Positions 9,973 through 23,285 of a stretch of DNA of 64,000 bases are shown here, one piece after another. Under the pieces are notes generated by a model. The model did no database searches. It was not told the DNA's origin and saw only the letters and a program-made list of their open reading frames with translations. Position 1 is the first letter of the stretch. Each line of letters begins with the position of its first letter. Source of the DNA: Formicarius rufipectus (taxonomy: Eukaryota > Chordata > Aves > Passeriformes > Formicariidae); assembly GCA_013399695.1 (NCBI GenBank), contig VXAU01004744.1:231429-295428 (forward strand), written 5' to 3'. A program made the position numbers and the translations under genes.

Positions 9973-12900
9973 TGGTCATCTCTCAGGGCTGGCATCGTGT
10001 GGGCTGTCAGCTCTCTGTGCATTCCTGCTATTAGTTAGCTGTTGCTTCTTAAAAGTCACCTTGCTATTACAAATTATTTTTTGAAGCAAGGAGCAAGGTA
10101 ACATGGTACTTGTGAGAAGCCAGCTATGTAATGGGTTCCAGTGCTGGGGTTGAAAGTAGGGGAAAATAAAAAAAATGCTAACACTGCTGCTGTACATGTG
10201 GTACATGTGGTAGACAGATGTACTAGGGATTGTCAAATGAGTGATATTTCTTGAAAAACAGCCTTTCTGACAGTCTGGAATGGGATCCAAATTTGTAAAA
10301 GCTGGTTCTGAAAACCAGGAAAGGTCCCCATGATCCCTACTGCTGTCAGTGAGAATTCATATTGCAATGATCAAAAACTGTATGAAGATGGGTCTTGCTG
10401 TAACTTGTTTAAATTGAAGGCCTGTAAAAATATACTTAAGACACCTGCAATCAATTTTCATTTTCAAATTCAGTTCATACATAAGGAGAGCTTGGGAAGA
10501 ACTGAAAGACAAAATTGTTTATGTTTAAACAAGTGGCTCATATGCATGGCCCGCACCTTTCAATATCATGTCTAGCTTTTGGTGAAGAATTCTGTTTTAT
10601 ACATTGTCTCACCATGGTTATATATTTATAAATGGCATGTAGCTAGAAAGTGATGTATTACTTCTGATAAAAATGAAAAGAATATAGCATGGGTCACAGA
10701 TGTATGCTCGACTGGTTCTGCTTCCTTGAGTGATCTAATTAAGCTCTTTTGCAACCCTTACGTGGATGTCCCATATTGCCAACTCCAGTTCTAGACACAG
10801 CCCTGCATACCTGCTCAGGCTTGCCAAGCCAGCCACATTTGTATTGCAGCAATTTCTCACTTGAGGTGAGGTGCTAATGGCACTTGTTCATGTGGTCTCA
10901 GCTAGTGTAGGGACTAGTGAATAATGGGTAAGAACTCAGGAGCTGCAAATTCCTGTTGATGTTTCAAACTGCACATTAAAAAAAAAAAAGGAAGAATTCT
11001 GACTTTTTAGTTCATAATTTATTTTAGTCTGACTTTACAATGTAAGAGCCAAATATCCTTTTCAAACCTGTACTGTGTAATATATTTTCTGCATGACTTC
11101 TCAATCTTGAAATCTGCACATCCAGTCCTTAAGCTGATACAGATCAGCACTGCTGCACTGATTGCAAAGGCAGCATAAGTAATTTACAGGAACAGAAGTT
11201 CTGGCTCAAAACTGTGTGGAAGCATATATATTCCCTTTCTGGTCATGTGAGTACCACTGGAAGATGACTCAGGACCTGACAGCTACCATGGCTTTGTATC
11301 CACATCAAAGCTTATCCTTAGGCCTTCTACCATACCCCAGGGGGGGCTGAACATTTGGTTTTGAATGCTTCACTGAGCTACATAATTTAAGAACATCAAC
11401 AACACATAACATTAAAACCCATCAAAAGCAAGTGTCATGCTCAGATACAGATGACTGTGAGCCTGCACTTGAGGAGCTCTGTGATCTTCCATTTGAGGGT
11501 CAGAAAGTTTTTTTTATTAAATTGCCTTGCCTTTTAGAGGTCAGACAACATGGACAAAGTCTAGAGGTGCTTTAAGGCAAAGACATTCACTCTCTTCCAT
11601 TGTGGGATATATCTTCAGCCAGAAGCAAAACTCATTTCAAGTACTTCTACTTCAACAAAGGTAGCAAGGCAAAATAAACTCCCTGGAAATTAGAGAGCAG
11701 GCTTTCTCGCAGTATCTTGTGTCACTTTCCCATCCAAAATCTGCTGCTCATGTACCTTGAACATGGTTGCAAAACATTATGTTTAATCTTTCAACAGTTT
11801 AAGAAAATGGTCCTTTATGTAGAGATCAGATCTCCCATATGTTAAATCTGTAGCCCTTTCTTCTCTACAACCTTGAAAAAAAAATCAGAAATAAAAATCA
11901 AGGCCCCACAATATCATGTTCAAGATATATCTGGGAGTTTGAAACAGCTTTCCTTCTTCAAATCCATCCCTCTTTACATCAGGTTTGAAGCAAGGCTGAG
12001 GCTATTTCAGACCAAGCTACGTAAAATATCAAAGTAAAATGTTCTTTTCTTGCAATGAGCTGCAATCAGTCTCCTTCCTGCAAGTACAAAGCTTTCAGAC
12101 ATGAGGATATCTCTGACCATCCCTTATGGGTACAGAAAGAGGGAAGGCACCTCTTTAACTAGGTAGAGGAGAAGCCCCTTACAGCATATATCATCGTTTG
12201 AAGTGCAGCCTGGTTCTCAAGAAGTAAAGGGCTGTATCACTGGTACAAACAAATCAAATGGCATTTCTTCATTTGGGAAAAGGCTCCAAGATTGACAAGC
12301 ACATTGCAGGTTCGCAGAATAAACTCTTGCTGATGCTACCATTGCATGTAGCTTGAAACTTAAAATCTAGACTTGCTCAGATTGAGTTAAAAAAATGGTG
12401 TTTTCTTTGTTTAGACAAAAATCAGAATTGTTTCAGGGCTGTTTAAGCTCAGTATTGTTCCAGTTCTCTTCAGTTTTCTTCTCAATCTCACTGTTTTTCC
12501 TGTTCACTTTATGCCTGTCATGTATGGGAGGGATGGGAGTGTAGTAGCTGAAGCCTCTAAAGCACTAAGGACCTGGGTTCCTGCTCCTACTGCTGCTGAC
12601 ATTAATCCTTCTGGTTTTCTTCTATTCTCCTTGTTACTCATCCCTTTAGCCTATCTGATATTTGGACTTGAAGAGTAGTTCCTTGATATCCTTGTACATT
12701 GTCTAATTCTACCATTCAATAGAAATAATGGAGGAAAAGTATTTCCTGTCTGCTCCAGCCATGGGAGATGCTGCTTACTGCAGAAGAGACTGCTAAGGAG
12801 AGAAGCACTGGTCATTGCAACAGCATCCTACAACCTTATCACCATTCCAGTGTAAAGCTTAATCTCCCATGACCCCAGCAGAGATCTGCACACAAAGCTA

Positions 12901-13300
12901 TTTTTCATGTTCTTACAACCCACTCAGCTGCTGCAACTAAACCTGAAACCCCAAATGCCCAAAAGGAGTGTGCTATGCCATGGCTGCGTTATGGGCATCC
13001 ACAGCTCTGGGGTTGCAGGGACTCATTCTTGTGAGTGAGATCCAGGTGCAAATGGCCTGTGCCAGTGTCCCTTTCTGCAGCAGGGGCACCGGCACAGAAG
13101 GAGTAAGGAGCACTTCAGCATCTACCAGGCAAGGACACCTAATTAAATCCTTAATTTTAGAGGCATAACTGAAGGAATCAGTGCAGCTGTCCTTTTCCTA
13201 TGTCATCAGGCTGGGTTTAGCACAGCAATTTGCAGATCAAGCTCAGAATTCTTCCCAGTTTATACCCTAGGCAATAAACCTGTAACCGCCAGGGTCCAAG
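9973..13300. other. No gene recognised
   Basis: A 104-codon minus frame (9976-10290) and an 81-codon plus frame (10330-10575) lack known motifs. A short tandem duplication (GTACATGTG twice, near 10193-10210) is present. From 10.6 to 12.9 kb there is no open frame of 60 codons at all, which argues against coding function. Confidence 0.55.
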
Positions 13301-16300
13301 TAATGCTGTGATAACAAACTCTGCTTCCCTGTGCACCTTATTCCTGGCTGCACAGCCATCCACTGCCCCTGGGACAGACCCCCTGTTCCCAGCCTGGCAC
13401 CCCAGGGTGGGTATCCACAGCCTGCTGAGCCCATTCCCTTATGAGGTGTTTTCTGTTCTGTGGATACCCAGGTGTTTCGACCATCCTGCTGCTGGCTGGG
13501 GTTGCCTTTTCCCATCACCTTTCACAGACACACCAGGCTTATGTTAGTAAGATCTTTTTAAGGTTACTGCAGTACTGTTACTTCATTGCTGCTGTGCATG
13601 GCAGACGTGCTGTGGCTGGGTGCCAGCTGCATGGAGAGGAGCCCTTTTTCATGAACAACAGCACAAGCTATGATCGGTAGGAACTGGTGTTCTGAAGTGG
13701 GTGTCAGCAGAAGCAGGGCACGTGTATTGGTAGTAGGAGCGGGGTATGTGTATCTTTTGTAGGCTGGGTGGCTCGATATCTGTTCATGTGCTGAAATATG
13801 GATGATATGAGGTTGGCCATGACCTCCAGCACTGACACAATATAGGCAAACCCAGTCATTTCCTCGGTCTGATCTGAAATGGGCTTGGACTCAGGTACCT
13901 TTCATCTGTGCCCTCAGCCGTGTTGTGGAGTAAAGTGGTGCAGCTTCTGTGCAAGCCCATGGCACAGTACCCAATGCCAGAACTTCCAGCACGGGATTCT
14001 CTGGCATCAGGCTGTCCTCCAGCCCTCACTCTCAGGAAGCCAGAAGGGAAATAACATCTACAAAAGCAAGAAAGGGTACACTGGACTTGCCCCCAAGGTG
14101 CCTCTGGCACGTGTGCCACAGAGGGCTGCAGTGTCTGTTGCATCTATATAATGTTCTGAAGGGCTAAATAGATAAGTATTGGAGTTGCTGATGAAAGGAA
14201 GAAGTGCCAGCCTCTTTTGGCCAGAAGAACAGGAATGCATCCCATTGCCTCAGGTTGAAAAGCCTTTGGATGTTTAGGACTTGCAAAAATTACAGGGTGG
14301 AAACGTTAGTAACAATATCTGACACATATTTGCTTCATTCATAGACAAATTAACCTTAATCATCCAATTTATAAATCAGCTTTAAGTGAAAGGGCCTCTC
14401 CTCACCCCCCACTGCTGCATATTTGGGGGATTAAGTTGTTTGGTTTTAGTGATAAATTAGAAACATCTGCTTCCCCTGACAGCCTGGAATGGAGGCACAC
14501 ACATGAATGTGGCCGGCTGGGCTGGGCTGCTCTGGGGGGGATTCTGTACCAGGGCATGGCCCTGCCCACCTCTGGGCATGGGATCCGAAAGGATCAGGCT
14601 GTCCCCACTCTGCACTGGGACTCAGCATCTCTGAGGTGATCTCTGCTCCTGGGCTTGCTCAGGATGGTTCCTGGGGAGTTCAGAACAGTGGTGAGCATCT
14701 CCAGCAGTTTGCTCTATGCAGAGCCTTCCTTTTAAGGGTGTCTTGGCAGTTCTTTTGTGCAAGTAAAACTGTTTCTGCTATGGGATCATCAAGTCTTAAT
14801 GTCAAGGAATCCAAACCTTGTGCCAGAGTCATTGCAGAGGTTGCTCAAGCATGAGCAACGATGGCAATAAGTGGTCTGGCCATCCCTTCAGATGAGAAAA
14901 TGGTCCTAACGGAGGGAATGGAGATGTTTTACAACCCTGGCATATCCCTGCAGAGGCAATACAACTTCCTGATTGCCAAATTGGAAATGACCAAGAGACA
15001 CATCACATCAAAGTATTTTGCTTGAGTGTTCAACTCGTTTAGAAGCTATGAAAACAACCCTCCTGGCTACAAGCTGTTGTCTGCAGGAGAGGAAAGCTGG
15101 GATTAAATCCTGCCACAAACAGCAATCCAAATATAACCTGGGAATCCCCGGTGCTGCACCCATGGCAGACACAGTCTGTGCATCTCCTTATGGCATCCAC
15201 ATGAAGGATTGATTTGACCTTGGTGCATTGTGGCTTCCACTGTAGAGGTTTAATACATGCCCTGTTGGGCTGCAGAAACAGATGTCTTATGCACACCAGT
15301 CAGATATTTTTTATCAGCCTTTGGCAATCAAAATTTTCAGGCAGAAGGCCTGACTCTCAAGGACAGAGCATCACTACAGGAAGGGAGAAAACAAGATGAT
15401 GGGTGGTTTCTAACAGCTCCTGTTCCCTAGATGCCCTTTCCCCCCTCCCCACAACCTCTATCCCAGATATTTTCTCCAGGTCAGTTTAAGGATTATCTAC
15501 TTTTAATCAAGATTTTCCTATAATCTATCAGATCTCTCAGAGCAAGAAACTCCAGGCAGGTTCAGAGCAGGCTCTCAGATCAGCTGTGCAGAACAGGTCC
15601 TACAAGCTGGGCACATCCTGGCAGTGCAGGAGGCACTGTTCAGGTGTGAGCAAGGCAAAGTGTATGTATTTCTGTCTGAGAAAACACAGGCACAAAAATT
15701 TTGAATCAGGACCAAGGTGTGCGGCCTGTCAGTGTGCACAGAGTCATCCTAGGCAGTCTTGCAGAGGAAACTCAATTCTTAAAAATCTGAAGGCAGTCTG
15801 CAATGCAGCCTCTGAAACACCATTCCAATGTAAAGCAGCATCATCCATCCTTAAAGCTTAAAATACAGAGAAATGCAGCCCCTCCACTAGAGAAACAAAT
15901 ACTCCTTGCACAGCCATGTGCAATGGTCCATGAAGGCTTTGCAACACAGTCCCCCCGAGACCCAAGGGCCAACCCTGGCCAGAGAGTACCTGTTTTCTCT
16001 GGGGAGGCAGGAGGGAGGGGAGAAGTATTAGGACAACCTGTTTCACAGCTAGCCAGGACCACTGATCCTGCTTCTTGTGTCTAAACTGTTTCCATCAGCC
16101 TGACTGTGGATGTTACTTGATCTTTGCATTCCCATGAGGGACACTCAGATATGTGATGAAATTGATGATGATGAAGTTGAATCAGTAAATGGAATGCTTT
16201 TTCTTTATTTTCTTTTTTCTTTACCCAAGACAGGGAGAGAAGTGAAAACTCCCTTCTTCCAGGAGTGGAGCAGGAGCTGTTATCCAAGAACCAGGCCTTT

Positions 16301-17460
16301 ATGCAAGCTGTTTTGTCGGATCATACACCAGCCTGTTTCCACTCCCAAAATCACTGCCTCTCCCTGGAATAATTTTTCACTGCCCCACCTCAAAGCTGGT
16401 GCTCAGAGCTCATCTGCAGACATGTATCACCAGTTTCTAGCAGGAATGTCTGCACTGCATAACATAAACAATATTTCAGGAGAGGCCAGGGCAGCCTCTG
16501 TCTTTCCACTGGGAAATCAGCTCTCAAGAAGCTGGAGAGTGCCTTTCCACACCATCTGAGCAGGTTACAGGATGGCACAACAACCACCATGACTTTGAGG
16601 AGGGATGGCAGCCAGAAACCCCGCTTAGAAGCCTCCTGTGAGGGAGTGGTAAAGGGCAGCCCGTGGATAAACCCAGAGACAGGAGCTGGGAAGGAACACA
16701 GACCAGGAAAATGGAAGGTCTATGGAAAAGTGCATGGGACTGGGAGAGTGGCTAATGCAGGGCTATGATCAAAGGCTGTCCTCAGCTTTAGAGGCCTGAA
16801 AAAAGACAGTCTTTGGAAGACTGCACATCTGTGCAGAGCTGGAGCTTATGAAGACTTAAATGAGCCAATTGCTCTGTCAAAGAAATACCAATGTGGTGTC
16901 CAGAATATGGTATGGATGCAAAGAGTAATCTAAGTGTTTTTCTGCACTTCCACTCTTCAGTAACAGTGAAAAAGGATCTGGAAGAGCAGTCTGGGGATGT
17001 GTTAGGGGGGTGGATTCAACCCCCAGGTGCATTGAAAAGCAGCAGAATGGCGCTATGCAGGAACATCAGTGCAGGGCTAGCAAGGCTGGCGTAACATCAA
17101 GTTTTTATAGACTGCTGAAAAGGGAAAAGACTTTTGGTCTTGAGTTGTAACTGCTAGTGAGAATAGCAGATGCATGTTCCAGCACAGCGAGAGTCCCCCT
17201 CCAAGAAAAGGGAGAATTTTCCTGGAGAAATCCAGAAAAAGTTCAGACTTCTCTCTTTTTTTCCAAGGGGTAGAAAAACCAAGGGATGTCCCTCTCTCAG
17301 CAGCTCACAGATCATTTTCCCCTGTGCTGTGGTGATGGGACTCCCATGCTGGCCTGAATCCAGCCACAAGACCCATTGGACCAATGGAAAGAGGTGGGAT
17401 GAGCAGGCTGGACACACCTTTGTAGCTCTGCCCTTTGAGCTCTCCTTAGTTTTGTAGCAA
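13301..17460. other. No gene; GC-richer stretch with many overlapping short frames
   Basis: This is the densest cluster of short open frames in the window, such as 13441-13680, 14507-14854 (115 codons) and 16110-16559 (149 codons). It follows locally higher GC, with frames piling up on both strands. None shows a recognisable domain. The 149-codon frame begins with an acidic CDEIDDDEVES segment, which is simply a translated GAT-rich microsatellite-like stretch near 16155-16185. Confidence 0.45.
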
Positions 17461-20458
17461 TATCACTCCCTGTTTTTATTGCATATTTTTAAAACTACAT
17501 TTCAGGTCCCACCTCAGCTATTAATACCCTCTCCACTCTTACTTTTTCCTGAAAGAAAAACATCTTTATTGAAGAATGTAGCTAAAAATGAGAGAAATAA
17601 AACAGAGTGCAAGAATCACAGTACATGTGAAAAACCCATTCCCTCGCCAAAGAGTTCCTTCTCCAGCTTTAACCTTGGACTCTTGCCAGATGATTCTGTT
17701 TGTTGCAGGATGTCTGATTTTGGGTTTGGGGTCTTTCCAAAGGGGAAGGGGAGATTGTGAGCTGAAAATGGGATGGGTGGCCTGATGGTGTCCAAACACA
17801 GTCAACTATTTCCATTAAATCTTGTTTGAGATTTGGCCTCCACTCCCATAGCCTGCACCCCCTTTGGGTCTGAGAGACACAATACTTGCATGGATGAGGA
17901 AGACAAATCCAGTAGACAGACTGAAGATGAGCCAATAAGCTTACGCCAGCACAACATATGGACTCTCACATCTCTCAGCCTAGGAAACATTGCTCCCCAC
18001 AGATTTCTGCTAGGTTTGCCCAGACTAAGTGAAACATCCCAGCCAGTGAGACTTTCCCCCTCTTTCCCTCTGGATTATTTTATAACCGCATCCTTGTCAC
18101 TGCCAGGATATTTTTCCCATTATGCACAGCCTATTCTTCCCCTTTAAAAGGGGTCATCATTATCTTCTGTGATAAGAATTAGTTTTATATTAAATAGTTC
18201 TCTCCTTCCCAACATGTAACACATCACAGAAATGTGTGGACTGTTTTATCATATGGCCCCATCCCCCTCTAAGGCTTAGTGAAACTGTGAAGTGCCTTTG
18301 AAGACTTGAATCAGGTGCTTTGCACTTCTGTCTTCATTACATTGAGATAACCCATCTGCATCCAACATCAGGTGAGGCTAGATAACCAGCAACAGATTCA
18401 CACTGCTTTTTTAAAATGAAAACCGAATCCTAATTTATGGAGAACATGAACAATTCATTTCAGCACCGGGGAATCAGGGTAGCACAGATTCCTTCTTCAG
18501 CCCAACAGAGAAACTACTCTACTAATCTGCACCTCTTACTGTAGAGAGACTGGGAGCAGCCCAATGTCTGTAACTAAAATGTAAATCTGCCCAGTAATTA
18601 TCTCACTTGCAGCCTTTGTTTTTCAGATAGGACCATGAGGATGAGCCTGCAAAGGCTCTAGATTTCTCTGCCAAGGCAATCCTAATTGCATTGCTATTGA
18701 CTAACAGAGAAGTCACTTCTGCAGTGAAAATCGAATTGACCTGTCTTACATCAGTGACAAACAATTTCTGGCAATTAGAAACACTGTATTTTTTTAATGA
18801 CCCTTATCTGTATAAAAAGTTGCAGTCTTAGGATTTTTACTTGGGTGTGAGGTTAAGTTTTTCTTGTCAATCTAAGTTGTAATTTTGTCCTTTGCAATGT
18901 GTCCCTTTGGTAATATGGATGTTATTTGACTGTGCAATGACAGTATATGTAATGTTTATGTCGCATCTCTTTAAGGACTCTGGAAATTAGGCTTACCAGT
19001 GCATGGGACAGACCTGTGAATGGACATGTCACAGAGAATTAAGGATGTGAGTCGGCACTCTGAAGAGGACAGAAGTGCTTTTCCGGCAGGCACTCAAACC
19101 CAGCCCTCAGAAATGCAGATTTCCATATACTTTCTCACCTTGCCACTGTAACTGAACTGTGAATAAATGCAACAGTGAAGTGTGAAGATGATGGAGGGAA
19201 TGAAATAATAAAACACTACATTCTTTGTTTGTATCATTCCCAGTCATTGCTGCTGAGCCAGAAGCAGTCCCTGTGTCCAAGACATTCAATTTCAGAAGCC
19301 TCACCATCTCCTGTGTCATTAAGCAATATGTGGCAGGACCAGCTTTTACCACCTTTACTCCCACCAACCCACCAGATTGGTGGAGTACTGTAGAGGAATG
19401 AAAAGGAATAGGCAACCACTGAGTTAGAGGAATACACTTCCCAAACCCTACTCCACGTAGACCTCACCCAGGTGTCACCTGAAGAAGATGTCCCTAGCTC
19501 TGCCTTTCCAGAGTTCAGCAAAGGTGGTGATGGTGGGCTTCCCACTTGGCACAAACTTAGCCCAGGGGCAGCATCAAAGTGAACTAGGATTTTAGGATTT
19601 CCTTTGTGACAGCAGGCAGACATATCAGCTCCTCCACTTCCAGTTTTGCTCCTATGCACTTTTTCCCCTGCCCACCCTGCTCCATGTTGCTTTACTCTTA
19701 AACGCATTTCCTACATCATGACCCACAGGGGCAGAGCGTCAGGGGGATCGAGAGCCCTACATTCTCACCAGGGTAAATCTGCTCCAGTAGCACAGCTGAA
19801 GTTGTCCCAAGTCAGGGGAAACAGGGAGCAGGCACTATGGGAAGAAGGGATTTTCTACCTCTTGAATGCAGCAAGCTATAGAACACAATAGCTGTGTGTT
19901 TTCTGCAGCAGGTTGCTGTTATTGAATTTCTGTAGCTTGTACTGCTCCAAGGGCTGTGGGTAATGCTGCGCTCACACCCATATTTTCCTAAAACTTCAGC
20001 CTGAAAGTCTTCATCATTTCCTTGAAAATGAGTGGGTTAGAGAATTTAGCCCCCACTGCGAGTATCAGGTTTTGGGCAGCTGGCAAGCAGGCAATCCTTG
20101 CCTCAGCCTTGCCTGGGTAATGGTAACCAGAGTCCCAGTGGAAAAAAGAGAGCAAGAAACCACTAATCCATTTACTCTCTCACCTACCCAAACCAAAGTT
20201 ATGATTAATCACTTACACTTGACATTTCATTTGTATTTGACAACACACGTTCTCTCCCCAGCCTACACACACACACAAAGCACACTTCTGGTAGCAGAGG
20301 AAGCATGAAAAGTGAAATGACCTTGACAAAAACCCAACCAAACAGAAGAAATATGCCAGCAAAATACCAAATGAATATATTTATAAAGGTTTAATAAGTT
20401 AAATGCAGAAGCTTAAATTTGCAATAGAACAGACTTGAAGTAAAATGATTTATTAGGG
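17461..20458. other. No gene recognised
   Basis: Includes a 157-codon minus frame (19234-19707), which is unrecognised. The AT-rich, low-complexity-free part at about 18600-18830 has the texture of conserved non-coding DNA, but this cannot be tested from a single sequence. Confidence 0.45.
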
Positions 20459-20476
20459 TTTTTTTTTTTTTTTTTT
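20459..20476. repeat. Poly-T run (18 bases)
   Basis: Eighteen consecutive T residues. There is no recognisable retroposon body on either side. Confidence 0.85.
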
Positions 20477-22077
20477 GGCAAAACAAGTTTCTATGAAACC
20501 ATAGCAACAACAGTTCAAGTGAAGATTTGGAATGATGATGGAATCATTCACAAGCAAAAAAAACCCAAATAATCTCTGTTTTGCCTTGGTGGAATGTAAG
20601 ATTAACACTAGATAGAGAGAAATATTTCAAAATATTTTAGGTAATTTAATCACCCTAAACTCTGCAAAAGGTAGACATTTAAAACTATTTTTTCCCAGAC
20701 AATTGCACCTTTGATTTTCAAAACAATCTGTCTTCTAACTTTCTCATGGGATTCTTATGTGCATAAATGTCCAAGTTTATTACTCTTCTCTTACAAGACA
20801 AGATACATAAATAGATTTCACTGACACTCTATTACAGTCTATTTCTAACAAAATAACATGTATTCCAGCAAAAATATGCATTTTTCTGGAAGATGTCTCA
20901 ATTGCTCTCCCTTCTCCCAGTGCATTTCAGAGAAGGCAGTTCAGGAAAGTAGAATCAGTAACAACTTACCTTCACACCCGAGTAGATGACAGAGGATTTT
21001 TCAGGGAAAGCAACATGCTCCGTTTGGGTAGTGTAAGAGTTGTAAATTCAAGCCAACATGTAATTTTTGGTGATTCAAAATCCTTTAAATCAAATCTAAA
21101 TGCTGTGATGGCAAATAAGGTACTTTGTGAAAAGGTATCTGAAGCTTGATGCTCTTGCATAGAGTTTTGTGACTGTCTGTCTCAGCTAAATAAGCTCTTG
21201 CTTCTTTCCTCGGCCTTTTGCCAACTTTTCTAATTTAAAGCAACTGTGAGCTTGCTGTAAAACTGTTTCTGGAAGGGGCTCAGTGTATACCATGGAGCAA
21301 GGAGCAAGCATGTGCTCTGGGCTGACGTGGTATGAGAGAGTCTTAACAGGACGCGGGGCACATCCTCCCCGAGGTAACGTTATATCATCTTTGGAAAGCT
21401 TGATGGGCTACACTGTCTCCTTCTTGGTAAAAGCACAGAGAAGAGGGAAAAATCATGCTGATTCTGGCATGTAGCCCCCTCAGCGTGGGATTTGGGAGGA
21501 GAAGCATCTGACTCAAAGTGCAAGAAGGAGCAACAGCCCCAAATACATAAAGTGCTCAGAGTTGCCAAAGGAACCTGGACCCCAAATCATCCAAAAGACA
21601 CTAGTCCTTGATCAGGCTTCGGGAACAGGTCCAGGGGCTTCCTTCAGGGCTTCCTCTGCTAGTGTAATGTGAGGTGCCCCTATCATGGGGACACCCAAGA
21701 TGAGGGTCATTGCTAAGCACAACCACAAACATCTTGATTTTGGAGAGTTTCAAACTTGGGGTTTTGGATAGTTTCAAAATACACTCATAATAATGATCCT
21801 ACTTTTTGAGACACTGTCAGACTTTAAATAACAAGAGGTGTGGTTTTCAAAGGCATCCACTTACTGGGCATGGCTCTGTTCTGCTTTGCTCAAGTTAAGA
21901 TAGTGAAGCATACAAAATGTTGCTCATACAGGAGACCTGGCTATGCCCATGACAAATTACTCCTTTTTGCAAGGAACTTACTGCAACCAGTTATGGTTGA
22001 CACATGTGGTGTGCATTTATGAACCTACGGAAAGGGTCCCCTATTGCAAATATGGTTTTTTTTCTGCACAGTAGCTA
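20477..22077. other. No gene recognised
   Basis: AT-rich sequence with open frames no longer than 63 codons and no identifiable repeat family. Confidence 0.55.
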
Positions 22078-22194
22078 AAAGCAAGCAAAAAAACCCCAAA
22101 CAAGCAAACAAACAAACAAACAAAACCAAACAAAACCAAAAAACCCAACAAACAAACAAACCAAAAGCAAAAAACACCAAAACAAAAAAACCCA
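22078..22194 (+). repeat. A/C-rich low-complexity tract, (AAAC)n-based
   Basis: About 117 bases made almost only of A and C, with AAAC and AAACC units. The cleanest part is the AAAC repeat near 22103-22123. It may be a decayed microsatellite. Confidence 0.85.
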
Positions 22195-23199
22195 ACTGAT
22201 AAAATATTGTGATTTGGGAAGTTTCAATCTCTGAGCTTCCCCATGGACACCATAAAAACTTTTGTTTCAGAAATGAGGGCCCTGAACAACTTACCTCAGA
22301 CTATACCCCTAATCATTCAACATTTTATCCAATTGACCTGCTGATGCTAAGGTGCCATAACATTTATTGTGGTTGTTGCTAAGTGACTTTGGTTTTGTCA
22401 GCAATATTTTCTTGTAAAGCTAATGAAAGTGAAGAAGCAATCATTAGGCTGAAAATTTCAAAGGGGTTTTGATGACCCTGAAAGAGGCAATGAATCTTCT
22501 TTGAATAAAATAGTCATTGTCAGGGTACCTCTTGTGACAGGGCTAAGAAAGACCTGGTTCACTTGAATGTTCTAATTTCCATGACACTGAAATACTAAGG
22601 ACTTCATATTTTAAATTGAGAATTAAAAAACAGTCATGTTCATTCAAAAATATAGATGAAGTACTGCCCAAAGCTGGGAGAAATGGTTTTTCTTCTAATG
22701 GAGTTTCACTCCATTGTTAAATGGTAATAACCAGGATAGAGAAAACTCTGTTACAAAACCAAATGGGACAGTGAAAACTTCAGTATATGATTTTACAGGT
22801 CTCAGTTTTCTCCCAAAGTATTTCTATCAGTGTTTTTATTTTGCTCTAGGGATCTGTTGTTAGTTATTGGTGGGCAACAGTGAAAGTGGAAATACCATCC
22901 TAGCTTGTCATTTAAATATACCTGAGTGATTTTTGTATCTGCATTTTTACTTAGGCATATGTTTTTAGATACTGTTGCCTCTGAAAACTTGTACCTACAT
23001 GCTTGTGGGAATTAAACAGAAATTTTAAAGATTACCCAGAGAGTGTTGCCCTCATTCTCTCAGCTGATTTATTTCTGCATCTGTTTAGGGAAGCATAAGG
23101 CAGTGCTTTCTCTTCCTGATGAGTCTTTCTTGGGGAAACAAAGAATGTTGCCCATTATATGGGAAAAAGCCCGTGTTTTCTAACAGTCTGTGGAAAAGA
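22195..23199. other. No gene recognised
   Basis: AT-rich DNA without open frames of 60 codons. No repeat family recognised. Confidence 0.55.
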
Positions 23200-23285
23200 C
23201 TGGCTGGAATTATGAACCTGGGCTCTGCCACTGATTCATACCTAGCTCTGGGCTAGGAATCTTCCTCCCTGTCATTTATTTACTT
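23200..23285 (+). mobile_element. Possible MIR-like SINE relic
   Basis: The segment 'tatgaacctgggctctgcc' resembles the B-box region and following core of MIR (ttcgaatcccggctctgcc). It is followed by 'actgattc', 'ctctgggctagg' and 'ttcctccctgtcattta', in the order expected for the MIR core. The A box is not convincing and identity is low. Confidence 0.38.

Noticed and set aside
16110..16559. 149-codon frame with acidic start
   Set aside because: The acidic run is a translated GAT-rich stretch. The remainder matches nothing known.
19234..19707. 157-codon minus-strand frame
   Set aside because: No recognisable domain. Overlapping frames exist on both strands.
22078..22194. CRISPR-like repeat array
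   Set aside because: The AAAC units are a simple low-complexity tract with no spacer structure, in vertebrate DNA.
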